A program made the position numbers and the translations under genes. From Bacteroides sp. (GTDB lineage Bacteria > Bacteroidota > Bacteroidia > Bacteroidales > Bacteroidaceae), in NCBI RefSeq assembly GCF_028690125.1, contig NZ_JAQVBV010000039.1:1-47835 (forward strand): DNA of 47,835 nt. Reading direction: 5' to 3'. Below are positions 32,576 to 40,969 of this stretch, piece after piece (position 1 is the first letter of the stretch; each line of letters begins with the position of its first letter). The notes below the pieces were generated by a model. The model had not been told where the DNA came from. It saw nothing but the letters and a program-made list of their open reading frames with translations, and made no database searches.

Positions 32576-33736
32576 ATGGGAGATTTTATTAACTTTTTAG
32601 GAAACAACCTAGCTGACTTCTGGACTTATACGGGATTTGCGAACGCAACCCTAGGACATATCGTCATGATTCTGGTAGGTTTGTTCTTTATCTATCTGGC
32701 CGTAGCCAAGGAGTTTGAGCCAATGTTGCTAATTCCTATTGGATTCGGTATTTTAATTGGTAATATTCCCTTCAACATGGAAGCCGGACTAAAAGTCGGT
32801 ATTTATGAAGAAGGTTCTGTCTTGAATATATTATATCAGGGAGTAACATCCGGTTGGTATCCACCACTCATATTTCTGGGTATCGGTGCCATGACAGATT
32901 TCTCGGCATTGATCTCCAATCCGAAATTGATGTTAATTGGTGCAGCTGCGCAGTTTGGTATCTTTGGTGCTTACATGATTGCACTGGAAATGGGATTCGA
33001 TCCGATGCAAGCGGGTGCTATTGGTATCATCGGGGGAGCTGATGGTCCAACGGCAATCTTCCTTTCGTCCAAACTAGCACCTAACCTGATGGGAGCGATT
33101 GCTGTGTCCGCCTATTCTTATATGGCGTTAGTACCGGTGATACAACCACCTATCATGCGTCTGTTCACCACGAAACACGAACGTTTGATCCGTATGAAAC
33201 CTCCTCGTGCCGTTTCGCATACAGAAAAGGTGATTTTCCCAATCATCGGTTTGTTGCTAACTTGCTTCCTGGTTCCCTCAGGTTTGCCTTTATTAGGTAT
33301 GTTGTTCTTTGGTAACTTATTGAAAGAAAGTGGTGTAACTCGCCGTCTTGCTAATACTGCAAGCGGTCCGCTGATTGATACAATCACTATCTTGTTAGGT
33401 TTGACCGTAGGTGCTTCTACACAGGCATCAGAATTTCTAACTCTGGACTCTATTAAGATTTTTGCACTCGGTGCATTGTCATTCATCATTGCTACTGCTT
33501 CGGGAGTGTTATTCGTTAAGATCTTTAATGTCTTCTTGAAGAAAGATAACAAGATCAATCCGTTGATCGGTAACGCAGGTGTATCTGCTGTTCCCGACTC
33601 TGCACGAATTTCACAGATAGTCGGTTTGGAATATGATCCAACCAACTATTTATTGATGCACGCTATGGGGCCAAATGTAGCTGGTGTAATTGGTTCAGCA
33701 GTTGCTGCCGGTATCTTGCTTGGATTCTTAATGTAA
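32576..33736 (+). CDS. mmdB: Methylmalonyl-CoA decarboxylase, beta (sodium-pump) subunit
   Basis: The 386-residue membrane protein decarboxylates carboxybiotin and exports Na+. The start is placed at the ATG of MGDFINFLGNNLADF, one base after the bccP stop; a TTG three codons upstream is within bccP. It has about nine helices and the OadB/MmdB hallmarks GIGAMTDFS and GGADGPTAIFLSSKLAP, which contains the Asp needed for Na+ translocation. It is the last gene of the operon and is followed by a strong terminator at 33758. Confidence 0.95.
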   Translation: MGDFINFLGNNLADFWTYTGFANATLGHIVMILVGLFFIYLAVAKEFEPMLLIPIGFGILIGNIPFNMEAGLKVGIYEEGSVLNILYQGVTSGWYPPLIFLGIGAMTDFSALISNPKLMLIGAAAQFGIFGAYMIALEMGFDPMQAGAIGIIGGADGPTAIFLSSKLAPNLMGAIAVSAYSYMALVPVIQPPIMRLFTTKHERLIRMKPPRAVSHTEKVIFPIIGLLLTCFLVPSGLPLLGMLFFGNLLKESGVTRRLANTASGPLIDTITILLGLTVGASTQASEFLTLDSIKIFALGALSFIIATASGVLFVKIFNVFLKKDNKINPLIGNAGVSAVPDSARISQIVGLEYDPTNYLLMHAMGPNVAGVIGSAVAAGILLGFLM

Positions 33737-33757
33737 ACCATTTATTATTTTATAAAA

Positions 33758-33794
33758 GAAAGCCTCTCTCAACTTTGAAAGAGGCTTTCTTTTT
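33758..33794 (+). terminator. Terminator of the mce-mmd operon
   Basis: GAAAGCCTCTCTC (33758-33770) pairs with GAAAGAGGCTTTC (33777-33789) except for one position, and a run of five T follows. It lies 22 bases past the mmdB stop. Confidence 0.9.
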
Positions 33795-33932
33795 ACCACT
33801 TTACACATTCAAATAACTTTATTTATCCTTTCTTATCACGTTAATCTATCTAAAAACTTCTACGATTATTTCGTAAATACTATTATTTTAGTAACTTGCA
33901 TTTGCATAAACAATTAATTAAAATAATCATTT

Positions 33933-35267
33933 ATGAAACACACTCTTCTTCTATTATTTCTCTGTTTTAGTGCCCTACTAAAAGCACAGCATATGGATCG
34001 TATCCAGGAGGCAATGGCCAATTATGATTATGAAACAGCCCTTACCCTCATTGATCAAAAGGAGCAGACCGTTCCACTACTCTTGCAAAAAGGAAAAGCC
34101 TTACGAGGATTAGGATTAAATAGAGAAGCCCTCTCTACTTATCAGGAAGTGATATATAGTGACACCACCAACACTTGTGGATTTATCGAAGCAGCAGATT
34201 GTTGCCGAAAACTTGCTCAATACAATCAAGCACTAAAATACTATGAGCAAGCAATCCGCCTAGCTCCTAAAAACAAATATGCACACATTCAATACATCAC
34301 TCTACTTTTGTCTCAAGAGAAATATCAGAAAGCATTAAAAGAAAGTAATGTGATGACAGAAACTGACAGTTCTGCTACTGTCTTACACCTACAGGCACAA
34401 TGTTATGAAGGAATGAAACAAATTTCATCTGCGATAGATTGTTACCGTCATATTCAAGACAAATACCCACTCGACTATTTATCGGCAGCAAAGTTAGGTG
34501 CCCTTTATGTGACCGATTCTTCTTATGATAAAGCCCTTGAAGTAACAGAGAAATACCGCCAAATTGATACTACAAATATTGCTATCAATCGGCTAAATGC
34601 TTTAGCTTATTGTTTAAAGAAAGATTATCCCAATGCTATCCGGCGTTATAAATATCTCGTCAGTCAAGGAGATAATGCTTACTTCACTTGTTTTTACTTG
34701 GGAATTAGTTACTATGCAGTCGAGAAGTATTATGAGGCCCATGACGCTTTGGAAGTAGCCTATAGATACGAACCGGAAAACATTGACCTACTTTATTATT
34801 TGGGACGTGCCTGTGCCAAAACATCATGGAAAAAACAGGGAGTAGAACATTTGGAAAAAGCAATTAATCTGGCCATACCCAAAGATAGCATGATGTCACG
34901 GCTTTATATCGGAATGGCAGATTGCTACAAAATGTCACAAATGTACAAAGAACAAATAGGGTCCATTAAAGAACGCTATCAGAAATATGATAAAGAGAAC
35001 CACAAATTATTATATGACATAGCCTATATATACTTTCATAATCTAAAAGACAAAAAGAATACGGAACGATATTTGGAAGCATTTCTAAAAACACATCCCA
35101 AGAATGAGAAAGAAAATCAAACGGAAGAATATGTGCAGGAAGGTCGTATATTGGGAGAAGCCAGTTATTACAATGCCGCTGCCAACTGGTTGAAAGACCT
35201 CCAAAACAAACAAAAGATAGAAGATTTTTTCCAAAACGGAAAGCCCATGTCTACCGGAAACAAATAA
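33933..35267 (+). CDS. Exported tetratricopeptide-repeat protein
   Basis: The 444-residue protein has a signal peptide (MKHTLLLLFLCFSALLKAQ) and then TPR units through most of its length, for example YDYETALTLIDQ, REALSTYQEVIY, YNQALKYYEQAIRLAPKN, YEAHDALEVAYRYEPEN. The periplasmic location and lack of a lipobox Cys suggest a soluble scaffold or envelope-assembly factor. It is monocistronic: terminators lie before (33758) and after (35271). No specific function can be named. Confidence 0.85.
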   Translation: MKHTLLLLFLCFSALLKAQHMDRIQEAMANYDYETALTLIDQKEQTVPLLLQKGKALRGLGLNREALSTYQEVIYSDTTNTCGFIEAADCCRKLAQYNQALKYYEQAIRLAPKNKYAHIQYITLLLSQEKYQKALKESNVMTETDSSATVLHLQAQCYEGMKQISSAIDCYRHIQDKYPLDYLSAAKLGALYVTDSSYDKALEVTEKYRQIDTTNIAINRLNALAYCLKKDYPNAIRRYKYLVSQGDNAYFTCFYLGISYYAVEKYYEAHDALEVAYRYEPENIDLLYYLGRACAKTSWKKQGVEHLEKAINLAIPKDSMMSRLYIGMADCYKMSQMYKEQIGSIKERYQKYDKENHKLLYDIAYIYFHNLKDKKNTERYLEAFLKTHPKNEKENQTEEYVQEGRILGEASYYNAAANWLKDLQNKQKIEDFFQNGKPMSTGNK

Positions 35268-35270
35268 GAA

Positions 35271-35302
35271 AAGGCTGCAGCCTATTTAAAGATTGCAGCC
35301 TT
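35271..35302. terminator. Bidirectional terminator between the TPR and aldolase genes
   Basis: AAGGCTGCA (35271-35279) and TGCAGCCTT (35294-35302) form a perfect stem with a 14-base loop. T-rich flanks on both strands fit use by the converging genes. Confidence 0.85.
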
Positions 35303-35324
35303 TCTTTATAATAGAAAATTCTGA

Positions 35325-36329
35325 TTACTTAGCCAATTTATTGTCTGAGCCTAACACATTGATGATTTTGTGCTTGTACAGTTTTTCCATATTGTCACGA
35401 GCCGGACCAAGATACTTACGTGGGTCGAATTCAGCTGGTTTTTCAGCGAATGTCTGACGGATAGCAGCAGTCATAGCCAAACGAGAGTCTGAGTCGATGT
35501 TGATCTTGCAAACTGCAGAAGTAGCAGCTTTACGTAACCACTCTTCAGGAATACCAATAGCAGCTTTCAAGTTACCACCAAATTTATTGATTGTTGCAAC
35601 TTCTTCCTGAGGTACAGAAGAAGAACCGTGCAGAACGATAGGGAATCCCGGAAGTTTTTCCATAACAGCATCCAAAACTTCGAACGCCAATGGAGGAGGA
35701 ACCATAACACCTGTAGCAGGATCAATATGACATTGCTCCGGAGTAAATTTGTATGCACCGTGAGAAGTACCGATTGAGATAGCCAATGAATCGCAACCTG
35801 TACGAGTAGCGAAATCAATTACTTCTTCAGGGTCAGTATATGTATGGTGTTCAGCAGAAACTTCATCTTCTACACCAGCCAATACGCCAAGTTCACCTTC
35901 TACTGTTACATCGAACTGATGTGCATATTCTACAACTTTCTTAGTCAAAGCTACGTTTTCTTCGTAAGGCAAGTGAGAACCGTCAATCATTACTGAAGAG
36001 AAACCAGAGTCGATACAAGATTTACAAGTTTCGAAAGTATCTCCGTGGTCAAGATGAAGAACTATTTCAGGATGAGCACAACCTAATTCTTTTGCGTATT
36101 CTACAGCACCCTGAGCCATGTAACGCAATAGAGTAGCATTAGCATATTGACGAGCACCTTTAGATACCTGAAGAATCACGGGAGACTTAGTTTCAACAGC
36201 AGCCTTTACGATAGCCTGCATCTGTTCCATATTGTTGAAGTTGAAAGCCGGAATAGCATATCCGCCTTTAATAGCTTTAGCAAACATTTCTTTAGTGTTT
36301 ACCAAGCCTAAGTCTTTGTAATTTACCAT
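35325..36329 (-). CDS. fba: Class II fructose-1,6-bisphosphate aldolase
   Basis: The 334-residue zinc-dependent aldolase splits fructose 1,6-bisphosphate into triose phosphates. Zinc and catalytic motifs are LHLDHGDTFETC near residue 82-95 (two His and the catalytic Asp), SIGTSHGAYKF near residue 180, and LHGSSSVP near residue 235. Length and order are those of class II type B enzymes. The codon bias is strong, as expected. It has its own TAnnTTTG element upstream. Confidence 0.95.
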   Translation of the reverse strand: MVNYKDLGLVNTKEMFAKAIKGGYAIPAFNFNNMEQMQAIVKAAVETKSPVILQVSKGARQYANATLLRYMAQGAVEYAKELGCAHPEIVLHLDHGDTFETCKSCIDSGFSSVMIDGSHLPYEENVALTKKVVEYAHQFDVTVEGELGVLAGVEDEVSAEHHTYTDPEEVIDFATRTGCDSLAISIGTSHGAYKFTPEQCHIDPATGVMVPPPLAFEVLDAVMEKLPGFPIVLHGSSSVPQEEVATINKFGGNLKAAIGIPEEWLRKAATSAVCKINIDSDSRLAMTAAIRQTFAEKPAEFDPRKYLGPARDNMEKLYKHKIINVLGSDNKLAK

Positions 36330-36368
36330 TTTGTTTAAAATTTATTGTTAGTGAATAAAAATTCTATG

Positions 36369-36376
36369 CAAAAGTA
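36369..36376 (-). promoter_or_regulatory. -7 element for fba
   Basis: TACTTTTG on the minus strand matches TAnnTTTG, 39 bases before the start at 36329. Confidence 0.6.
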
Positions 36377-36675
36377 AGCATTATCCTGTTAATAACGAAC
36401 GCTGGAAAAGAAAATATAGTCGAAATGAGTTAAATAAATATAGAATATGGCAGGAAGAAAACGGAAAAATACTTTTTGTAATGTCTACCTTACAAACTAA
36501 TTCGTATCCCTAATATTTTCCACTCCAGCCTTCAGTAAATCATAGGAAATTAAAAATATATCATAATAAAACAACAAAAACTATTTTTTATGATATATTC
36601 TTTTATTATATTTGTACAATATAATTATAGATAAAAAATAATTGTATCTATTTACTTATAAAAAAAAATGTACTT

Positions 36676-37000
36676 ATGAAAAGACACACAATTCTCATGG
36701 CTATTTTCACCATAGTAATCCTTGGATGTTACTGTAAATACCATTTTTAAAATCCTCTACTCATTTCTGATTTAACATTAGCCCATATTGAAGCATTAGC
36801 TGGTTCACCAGAAGATTATCGATGCCGTGAATGAGTAAAGAAGAACTGTTATAATTTTTCACAGATAAGTATAAACCTGATTATTATACTTCATGTGCAG
36901 GTGGTTCTTCTGTAGTTGGCGGTTTAGTTGAATGCGGAACGGTAGATAGCAGATTACTTACAACACCGTGGGGGCTCGTGAGTGTTTACAATGTATTCGT
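36676..37000 (+). pseudogene. Broken NVEALA-family peptide gene
   Basis: From 36676 the frame gives a short signal-like segment (MKRHTILMAIFTIVILGCY...), a stop, then LLISDLTLAHIEALAGS, the hallmark of NVEALA peptides (LTLANVEALA), and a second stop at 36832. A later frame (FTDKYKPDYYTSCAGG, VECGTVDS) continues the Cys/Gly-rich tail and runs on toward the next gene. At least one nonsense codon and one frameshift are needed to rebuild it. NVEALA genes are Bacteroides leader-type peptides often beside BF3164-like propeller lipoproteins, as here. Confidence 0.75.
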
Positions 37001-37019
37001 GAATGGTAAAATGAACTTT

Positions 37020-38108
37020 ATGAAATTCTCATTATATTTATGTATTACTTGTTTTATTCTATTTTCAACTTCTTGCAGAAAAAATAATCAGAGAGGTATA
37101 AATAGTCAGAATAAAACAACCGACTATATAGAAGCAATTCCCACAACGAAAAGTGCATTAGAAGGAGATACTATGCTTTATAACGCTCTGTATCCCACAG
37201 GAATTTGTATTGTCGATACCTTCCTTTTAATTGCTCAACATAAAGACAAAAATTTAATTCATGTTTATAGTCTCAATGATACTACATTTTTAGGCTGTTT
37301 TCTAAACAAAGGTGGAGGTCCAAACGAAGTAGCAATATGGTCTAATTTTACTCAAGTATGGAAAGAAAATGATGGATGCAAAATACTCATACAATCTTAT
37401 CCAACTTTTATTGCCATTCTAAATTTGGAGCAATCCCTCAAAGAAGGAAAAGCAGTATTTGATAGCCGAGACTCCTATGAAACAGGTTCAAATCATGACA
37501 TCATGCTCAGTTCAAATATTGCTTATAGGATTAACAATGATACCATACTATTCAATAGAGCTCCTCAAAGAATAAAAGACTGCAATAATTACAATATATT
37601 TGGCACTTTGTACGATATAAAGCAAAAGAAGGAGATAAAATCCTTCCAATACACTAATTTACCTTCATCAAACTATTTTTTGCTATATTCCGGACGAACA
37701 GCATTGCATCCCAAGCAAACAAAAATTTGTTTCGCTGGCTCTTTTCTAAATATAATTAGTATTACCGACCTTAAAACAGGAGAATTGTTACAGATCTTTC
37801 CTGATGGAGAAAAAACAAACATTGATAAGATTGTAAGCCAAATGGAAGACCAAAGCTACTACCAAGATTGCTTAGCTACCGATGACCGAATTATCTTACT
37901 AAGTAATAAAGGACAAAGTAACACTTCACTTTTTGAAGAAAAGTATAAATCTTATTTGGAAATTTATGACTGGAACGGTAAACATCACCATAGTCTAATC
38001 ATTCCAGAATCTATTTATTACATAGCATTGGATTCTAGAAAAGGTCACATTTATGCAATTTTAGAAGATGGAGGAGTAAAGCGATATAATATAAATTCAT
38101 TCTTATAG
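37020..38108 (+). CDS. TolB-like / BF3164-type beta-propeller lipoprotein
   Basis: The start is placed at MKFSLYLCITCFILFSTSC, giving a lipobox Cys at residue 19; an upstream GTG start would include the pseudogene tail. The 362-residue mature protein has the repeated strand pattern of a six-bladed propeller (for example LYPTGICIVDTFLLIAQHKD, FLNKGGGPNEV, SITDLKTGELLQIFPDG). This matches the BF3164 family of Bacteroides surface lipoproteins that neighbour NVEALA peptides. Its function is unknown; because its peptide partner is broken, it may be an orphan. Confidence 0.8.
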   Translation: MKFSLYLCITCFILFSTSCRKNNQRGINSQNKTTDYIEAIPTTKSALEGDTMLYNALYPTGICIVDTFLLIAQHKDKNLIHVYSLNDTTFLGCFLNKGGGPNEVAIWSNFTQVWKENDGCKILIQSYPTFIAILNLEQSLKEGKAVFDSRDSYETGSNHDIMLSSNIAYRINNDTILFNRAPQRIKDCNNYNIFGTLYDIKQKKEIKSFQYTNLPSSNYFLLYSGRTALHPKQTKICFAGSFLNIISITDLKTGELLQIFPDGEKTNIDKIVSQMEDQSYYQDCLATDDRIILLSNKGQSNTSLFEEKYKSYLEIYDWNGKHHHSLIIPESIYYIALDSRKGHIYAILEDGGVKRYNINSFL

Positions 38109-38184
38109 CATTCTCAATTCAAAGTCATAAAGTTATTAGCCAAAGTTTTTTCGCAAAACCTTTTTCTATTTCACAGAAAAGCTT

Positions 38185-38192
38185 TATCTTTG
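38185..38192 (+). promoter_or_regulatory. -7 element for rpmE2
   Basis: TATCTTTG matches TAnnTTTG, 77 bases before the rpmE2 start, leaving a leader long enough for autogenous control. Confidence 0.6.
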
Positions 38193-38269
38193 CGCACTGA
38201 AAATGACCATTACACTATTTTTTACCAAAATAGTAACCAAATATAATAATTTTAAAAATAGATACTGAA

Positions 38270-38524
38270 ATGAAAAAAGGTCTTCATCCAGAATCATACC
38301 GTCCGGTAGTATTCAAAGATATGTCAAACGGTGATATGTTTTTGTCTAAATCAACTGTAGCATCTAAGGAAACCATCGAATTCGAAGGTGAAACTTATCC
38401 GTTGCTGAAGATTGAAATTTCAAACACTTCTCACCCTTTCTACACTGGTAAATCTACACTGGTGGATACAGCTGGTCGTGTTGATAAGTTCATGAGCCGT
38501 TACGGTGACCGTAAAAAGAAATAA
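38270..38524 (+). CDS. rpmE2: Ribosomal protein bL31 type B
   Basis: The 84-residue large-subunit protein has the bL31 start MKKGLHPESYRPVVF and the SNTSHPFYTGK motif. It has no Cys, so it is the zinc-free type B paralogue normally favoured in zinc limitation; many Bacteroidetes carry only this form. The C-terminus is basic (YGDRKKK). It is the last backbone gene before the recombinase region. Confidence 0.95.
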   Translation: MKKGLHPESYRPVVFKDMSNGDMFLSKSTVASKETIEFEGETYPLLKIEISNTSHPFYTGKSTLVDTAGRVDKFMSRYGDRKKK

Positions 38525-38586
38525 TCTAATCTTTCTTTAAGATGAAAAATAGGGTGTGTTCCAATCGGGAGGCAGCCCCTTTTTGA

Positions 38587-38607
38587 GATATACATAGTAA
38601 GTATATC
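38587..38607. repeat. 7-bp perfect inverted repeat upstream of the recombinase gene
   Basis: GATATAC (38587-38593) and GTATATC (38601-38607) flank a 7-base centre. The 270-base gap between rpmE2 and the recombinase holds no gene that I can support. The inverted repeat could be a recombinase binding or crossover site, or an operator. A GC-rich segment ending in CCCCTTTTT just left of it is a weak terminator candidate for rpmE2. Confidence 0.45.
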
Positions 38608-38795
38608 GTAAACAGCAGTAACATAGCGTATTAGTTTAATTTAATCATACAGGGTTAGAGCTAAAGAGGTCAATCTCAAGGCAAAAATAACCTTTTTTTG
38701 GCAAAAGACACTATTCGGATGTAGTGGTTCATGTAGTCCGGTTTCGGGCCTTGAATTGTCGAAAAAGAAATGTATAACAATTAAACTTGTACGCT

Positions 38796-40076
38796 ATGTT
38801 TACAATTAACATCAAAGGGAAAGAAAACCCTAAAACACCTCAGTTGGTGAAGCTTGAAGCCGTATTCTTCAAAACCGGCTATGCGAGAGTCACTAAGGCT
38901 CTAAACATCACAGGTCCCATTAAAGATTGGGATAATCAGACTCAGCAATTCAAGACCAAAGGTGTTGAAGCTTCCGAGAAAAACAAAAATCTAATTGAAT
39001 TCAAAACCAAGTATCTTAAAGTAGCGGAGGACTGGGAAGCAGAGGGAAAACAATGGGCTCCCGTGCAATGGTCGCACTGCTTCGATAACGTTGATAAAAA
39101 ACGTCAAGCCACAAAAGTTATTTCTGTTTGTCAGATGTTTGATATACTCGACGATAAACTCCGTAATCGCGAACGAATCAAAAACGGTGCTGTTTTGACA
39201 AGCGCAAGTACAGCCCGGAGATATAGATGTTCGAGACGTGTAATGGAAGAATTTACTCTTCAAAAATATGGTCGTGCACTATCCTCTTTCTATTTCAACG
39301 ACATCACTGAAGAGTTTGCGGATGATTTTAGTTTCTTTATTCAAAAGCGTGGTGCAGAACGAGGTAATGAAGGTAACCTGTATGGCAATTTGAAAGTTCT
39401 GAGAGGTCTTGTTTATTATGCAAAGAATTTAGGTGTCCCTGATGCTGACCTGACAATTTTTCAACGTGTCCAACAAAAGATGAAACCTAAAAAGTTTGAG
39501 CCAAAGACAATACCCTTGGATATTATAAGGAAGATTGAGGATTTTGATAAAAGTGTATTTTCACGCTTAGAACAATTTCACATTGACTTATTCCTATTTA
39601 GTTTCTACACAGGAGGTATGGCAAATGTTGATGTTTGCTATTTAACGTGGGACTGCATCGATAAAGATGGGCGATTGAGTTATGAGCGAACAAAATTTCC
39701 CAAAAGAGCTTCTATTATTTTTCACCCTAAAGCAAGAGCTATAGCGGAAAAATACAAAGTTAAATGCTTTGGGAACTATGTTCTGCCTATTTTTACTTTC
39801 AGACACACAACAGAGTCAAAGAAAAGAAGCCGAATGAATAAGATCCGAACAAAGGTAAATGCTACTTTGAGCAAATTATCAAAAGAGATTAAGTATAACG
39901 AAAAGATAACTTGGTATTCCGCCAGAGGTACATTTATTACAACTATGATTGCTGAGAATGTACATCCTGCTATTGTGGCAGAAATGGCGGGGAATAGTCC
40001 TCAAACAATATTTAAACACTACTTTAAAAATACCAGCCAAAAAGAAACAGACAATCAGGTAGTAACAATAATCTAA
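38796..40076 (+). CDS. Tyrosine recombinase with altered catalytic residues
   Basis: The 426-residue protein has the layout of Bacteroidetes integrases: N-terminal arm-binding region, SAM-like core-binding domain (LQKYGRALSSFYFNDITEEFADDF split over 155-185), and a C-terminal catalytic domain. In the catalytic domain the box I Arg is replaced (YTGGMANVD where many relatives have YTRGM), box II reads YSARGTF with Arg kept and the first His replaced by Tyr, the later His/Trp is Asn (AGNSP), and the Tyr nucleophile is kept in KHYFK. The ATG at 38796 is chosen over a TTG three codons upstream. It may be an active divergent recombinase or an inactive relic. Confidence 0.85.
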   Translation: MFTINIKGKENPKTPQLVKLEAVFFKTGYARVTKALNITGPIKDWDNQTQQFKTKGVEASEKNKNLIEFKTKYLKVAEDWEAEGKQWAPVQWSHCFDNVDKKRQATKVISVCQMFDILDDKLRNRERIKNGAVLTSASTARRYRCSRRVMEEFTLQKYGRALSSFYFNDITEEFADDFSFFIQKRGAERGNEGNLYGNLKVLRGLVYYAKNLGVPDADLTIFQRVQQKMKPKKFEPKTIPLDIIRKIEDFDKSVFSRLEQFHIDLFLFSFYTGGMANVDVCYLTWDCIDKDGRLSYERTKFPKRASIIFHPKARAIAEKYKVKCFGNYVLPIFTFRHTTESKKRSRMNKIRTKVNATLSKLSKEIKYNEKITWYSARGTFITTMIAENVHPAIVAEMAGNSPQTIFKHYFKNTSQKETDNQVVTII

Positions 40077-40086
40077 GAATTCTGAT

Positions 40087-40094
40087 TATCTTTG
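40087..40094 (+). promoter_or_regulatory. -7 element for the histone H1-like gene
   Basis: TATCTTTG matches TAnnTTTG, 35 bases before the start at 40130. Confidence 0.6.
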
Positions 40095-40129
40095 TCTTCA
40101 AATATGTATAAACTAACATTATAAGAAAA

Positions 40130-40306
40130 ATGAAAGAACTAATTGAAAAGCTCGAAGCCGCTTTTACGGCTTTCAAAAATGATGCGGTAGCTCAGGCAGA
40201 AAACGGAAATAAGGCAGCAGGAACTCGTGCTCGCAAGTCTTCTTTGGAGATTGAAAAGACTATGAAAGAGTTTCGCAAAGTATCATTGGAAGAGTCTAAG
40301 AAATAA
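40130..40306 (+). CDS. Histone H1-like DNA-binding protein
   Basis: The 58-residue protein begins MKELIEKLEAAFTAF and has the core AENGNKAAGTRARKSSLEIEK, the pattern of bacterial Hc1/H1-like proteins of Bacteroidetes. It is a basic helical chromatin protein that binds DNA without sequence specificity. It is too short for the usual ORF cut-off but has a clear promoter and is followed by a symmetrical terminator. Confidence 0.88.
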   Translation: MKELIEKLEAAFTAFKNDAVAQAENGNKAAGTRARKSSLEIEKTMKEFRKVSLEESKK

Positions 40307-40331
40307 GGCTCGGAATATATCCAAGAACAAG

Positions 40332-40355
40332 AAAGGACATCAATCGATGTCCTTT
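40332..40355. terminator. Bidirectional terminator
   Basis: AAAGGACATC (40332-40341) and GATGTCCTTT (40346-40355) form a perfect 10-bp stem with loop AATC. It serves the histone-like gene and the converging leftward membrane-protein gene. Confidence 0.88.
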
Positions 40356-40357
40356 TG

Positions 40358-40630
40358 TTATTTTATTAGCTTCCGTGCAATCCAGAGAAAGGCGACAAAT
40401 AATAAAAACGAAAATAGTCCGATTGTGATGGCTGAAAGCCATATCGGAAAACCCAATCCAAACCCCAAAGCAAAAGTCATCCCTTGCAGAAAGCTCCACG
40501 GATTGATGGAACTAAACAGGAATGTGTCACTCTGAGGAGCGTTCAGATATGCCAATACACAAAACACCAATATCAGACAGAGCAGGGATATTAGTGTCGC
40601 TTTCAGATTATATTTCGTGATATTATTCAA
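40358..40630 (-). CDS. Small membrane protein
   Basis: The 90-residue protein has hydrophobic segments near residues 11-29 and 60-87, plus an amphipathic aromatic segment between them (SINPWSFLQGMTFALGFG). It begins one base past the end of HU, so it is co-transcribed with it. No family is recognised; the aromatic/Gly-rich middle is reminiscent of small lipid-interacting proteins. Confidence 0.65.
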   Translation of the reverse strand: MNNITKYNLKATLISLLCLILVFCVLAYLNAPQSDTFLFSSINPWSFLQGMTFALGFGLGFPIWLSAITIGLFSFLLFVAFLWIARKLIK

Positions 40631-40909
40631 TTACTCTCCTTTCACTGCTTTCTGAAACTCCTTAGCAGGTTTGAATGCCGGAATGTTGTGAGCCGGAATG
40701 GTAATCGTTGTATTCTTGGAGATGTTGCGCGCCACTTTTTCGGCACGTCGTTTAATCAGGAACGTTCCGAAGCCTCTCAGGTAAACGTTCTCACCCGAAG
40801 CCATAGAGCCTTTTACGCTCTCCATAAAGCCTTCGATTACTGAGGCAACCGTAGTCTTGTCTACTCCGGTCGATTTAGCTATTTCGCTAATGATGTCTGC
40901 TTTAGTCAT
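40631..40909 (-). CDS. HU-family nucleoid protein
   Basis: The 92-residue HU subunit bends and compacts DNA as a dimer. It has MTKADIISEIAKSTGVDKTTV at the N-terminus, GENVYLRGFGTF, and the beta-arm segment ARNISKNTTITIPAHNIPAF with the intercalating Pro. The C-terminus (FKPAKEFQKAV) is standard. It is transcribed leftward from a TAnnTTTG element at 40932 and followed by the small membrane protein. Confidence 0.95.
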   Translation of the reverse strand: MTKADIISEIAKSTGVDKTTVASVIEGFMESVKGSMASGENVYLRGFGTFLIKRRAEKVARNISKNTTITIPAHNIPAFKPAKEFQKAVKGE

Positions 40910-40931
40910 AGTTTATGCTTTTAATATGGTG

Positions 40932-40961
40932 CAAATATAGCACAACTAACTGAATAACAAA
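40932..40961 (-). promoter_or_regulatory. Promoter of the HU gene
   Basis: On the minus strand TTTG (40961-40958), an 18-base spacer and TATATTTG (40939-40932) approximate the Bacteroides consensus; the spacer is slightly short. The HU start is 23 bases downstream. Confidence 0.6.
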
Positions 40962-40969
40962 AAGCCGAG

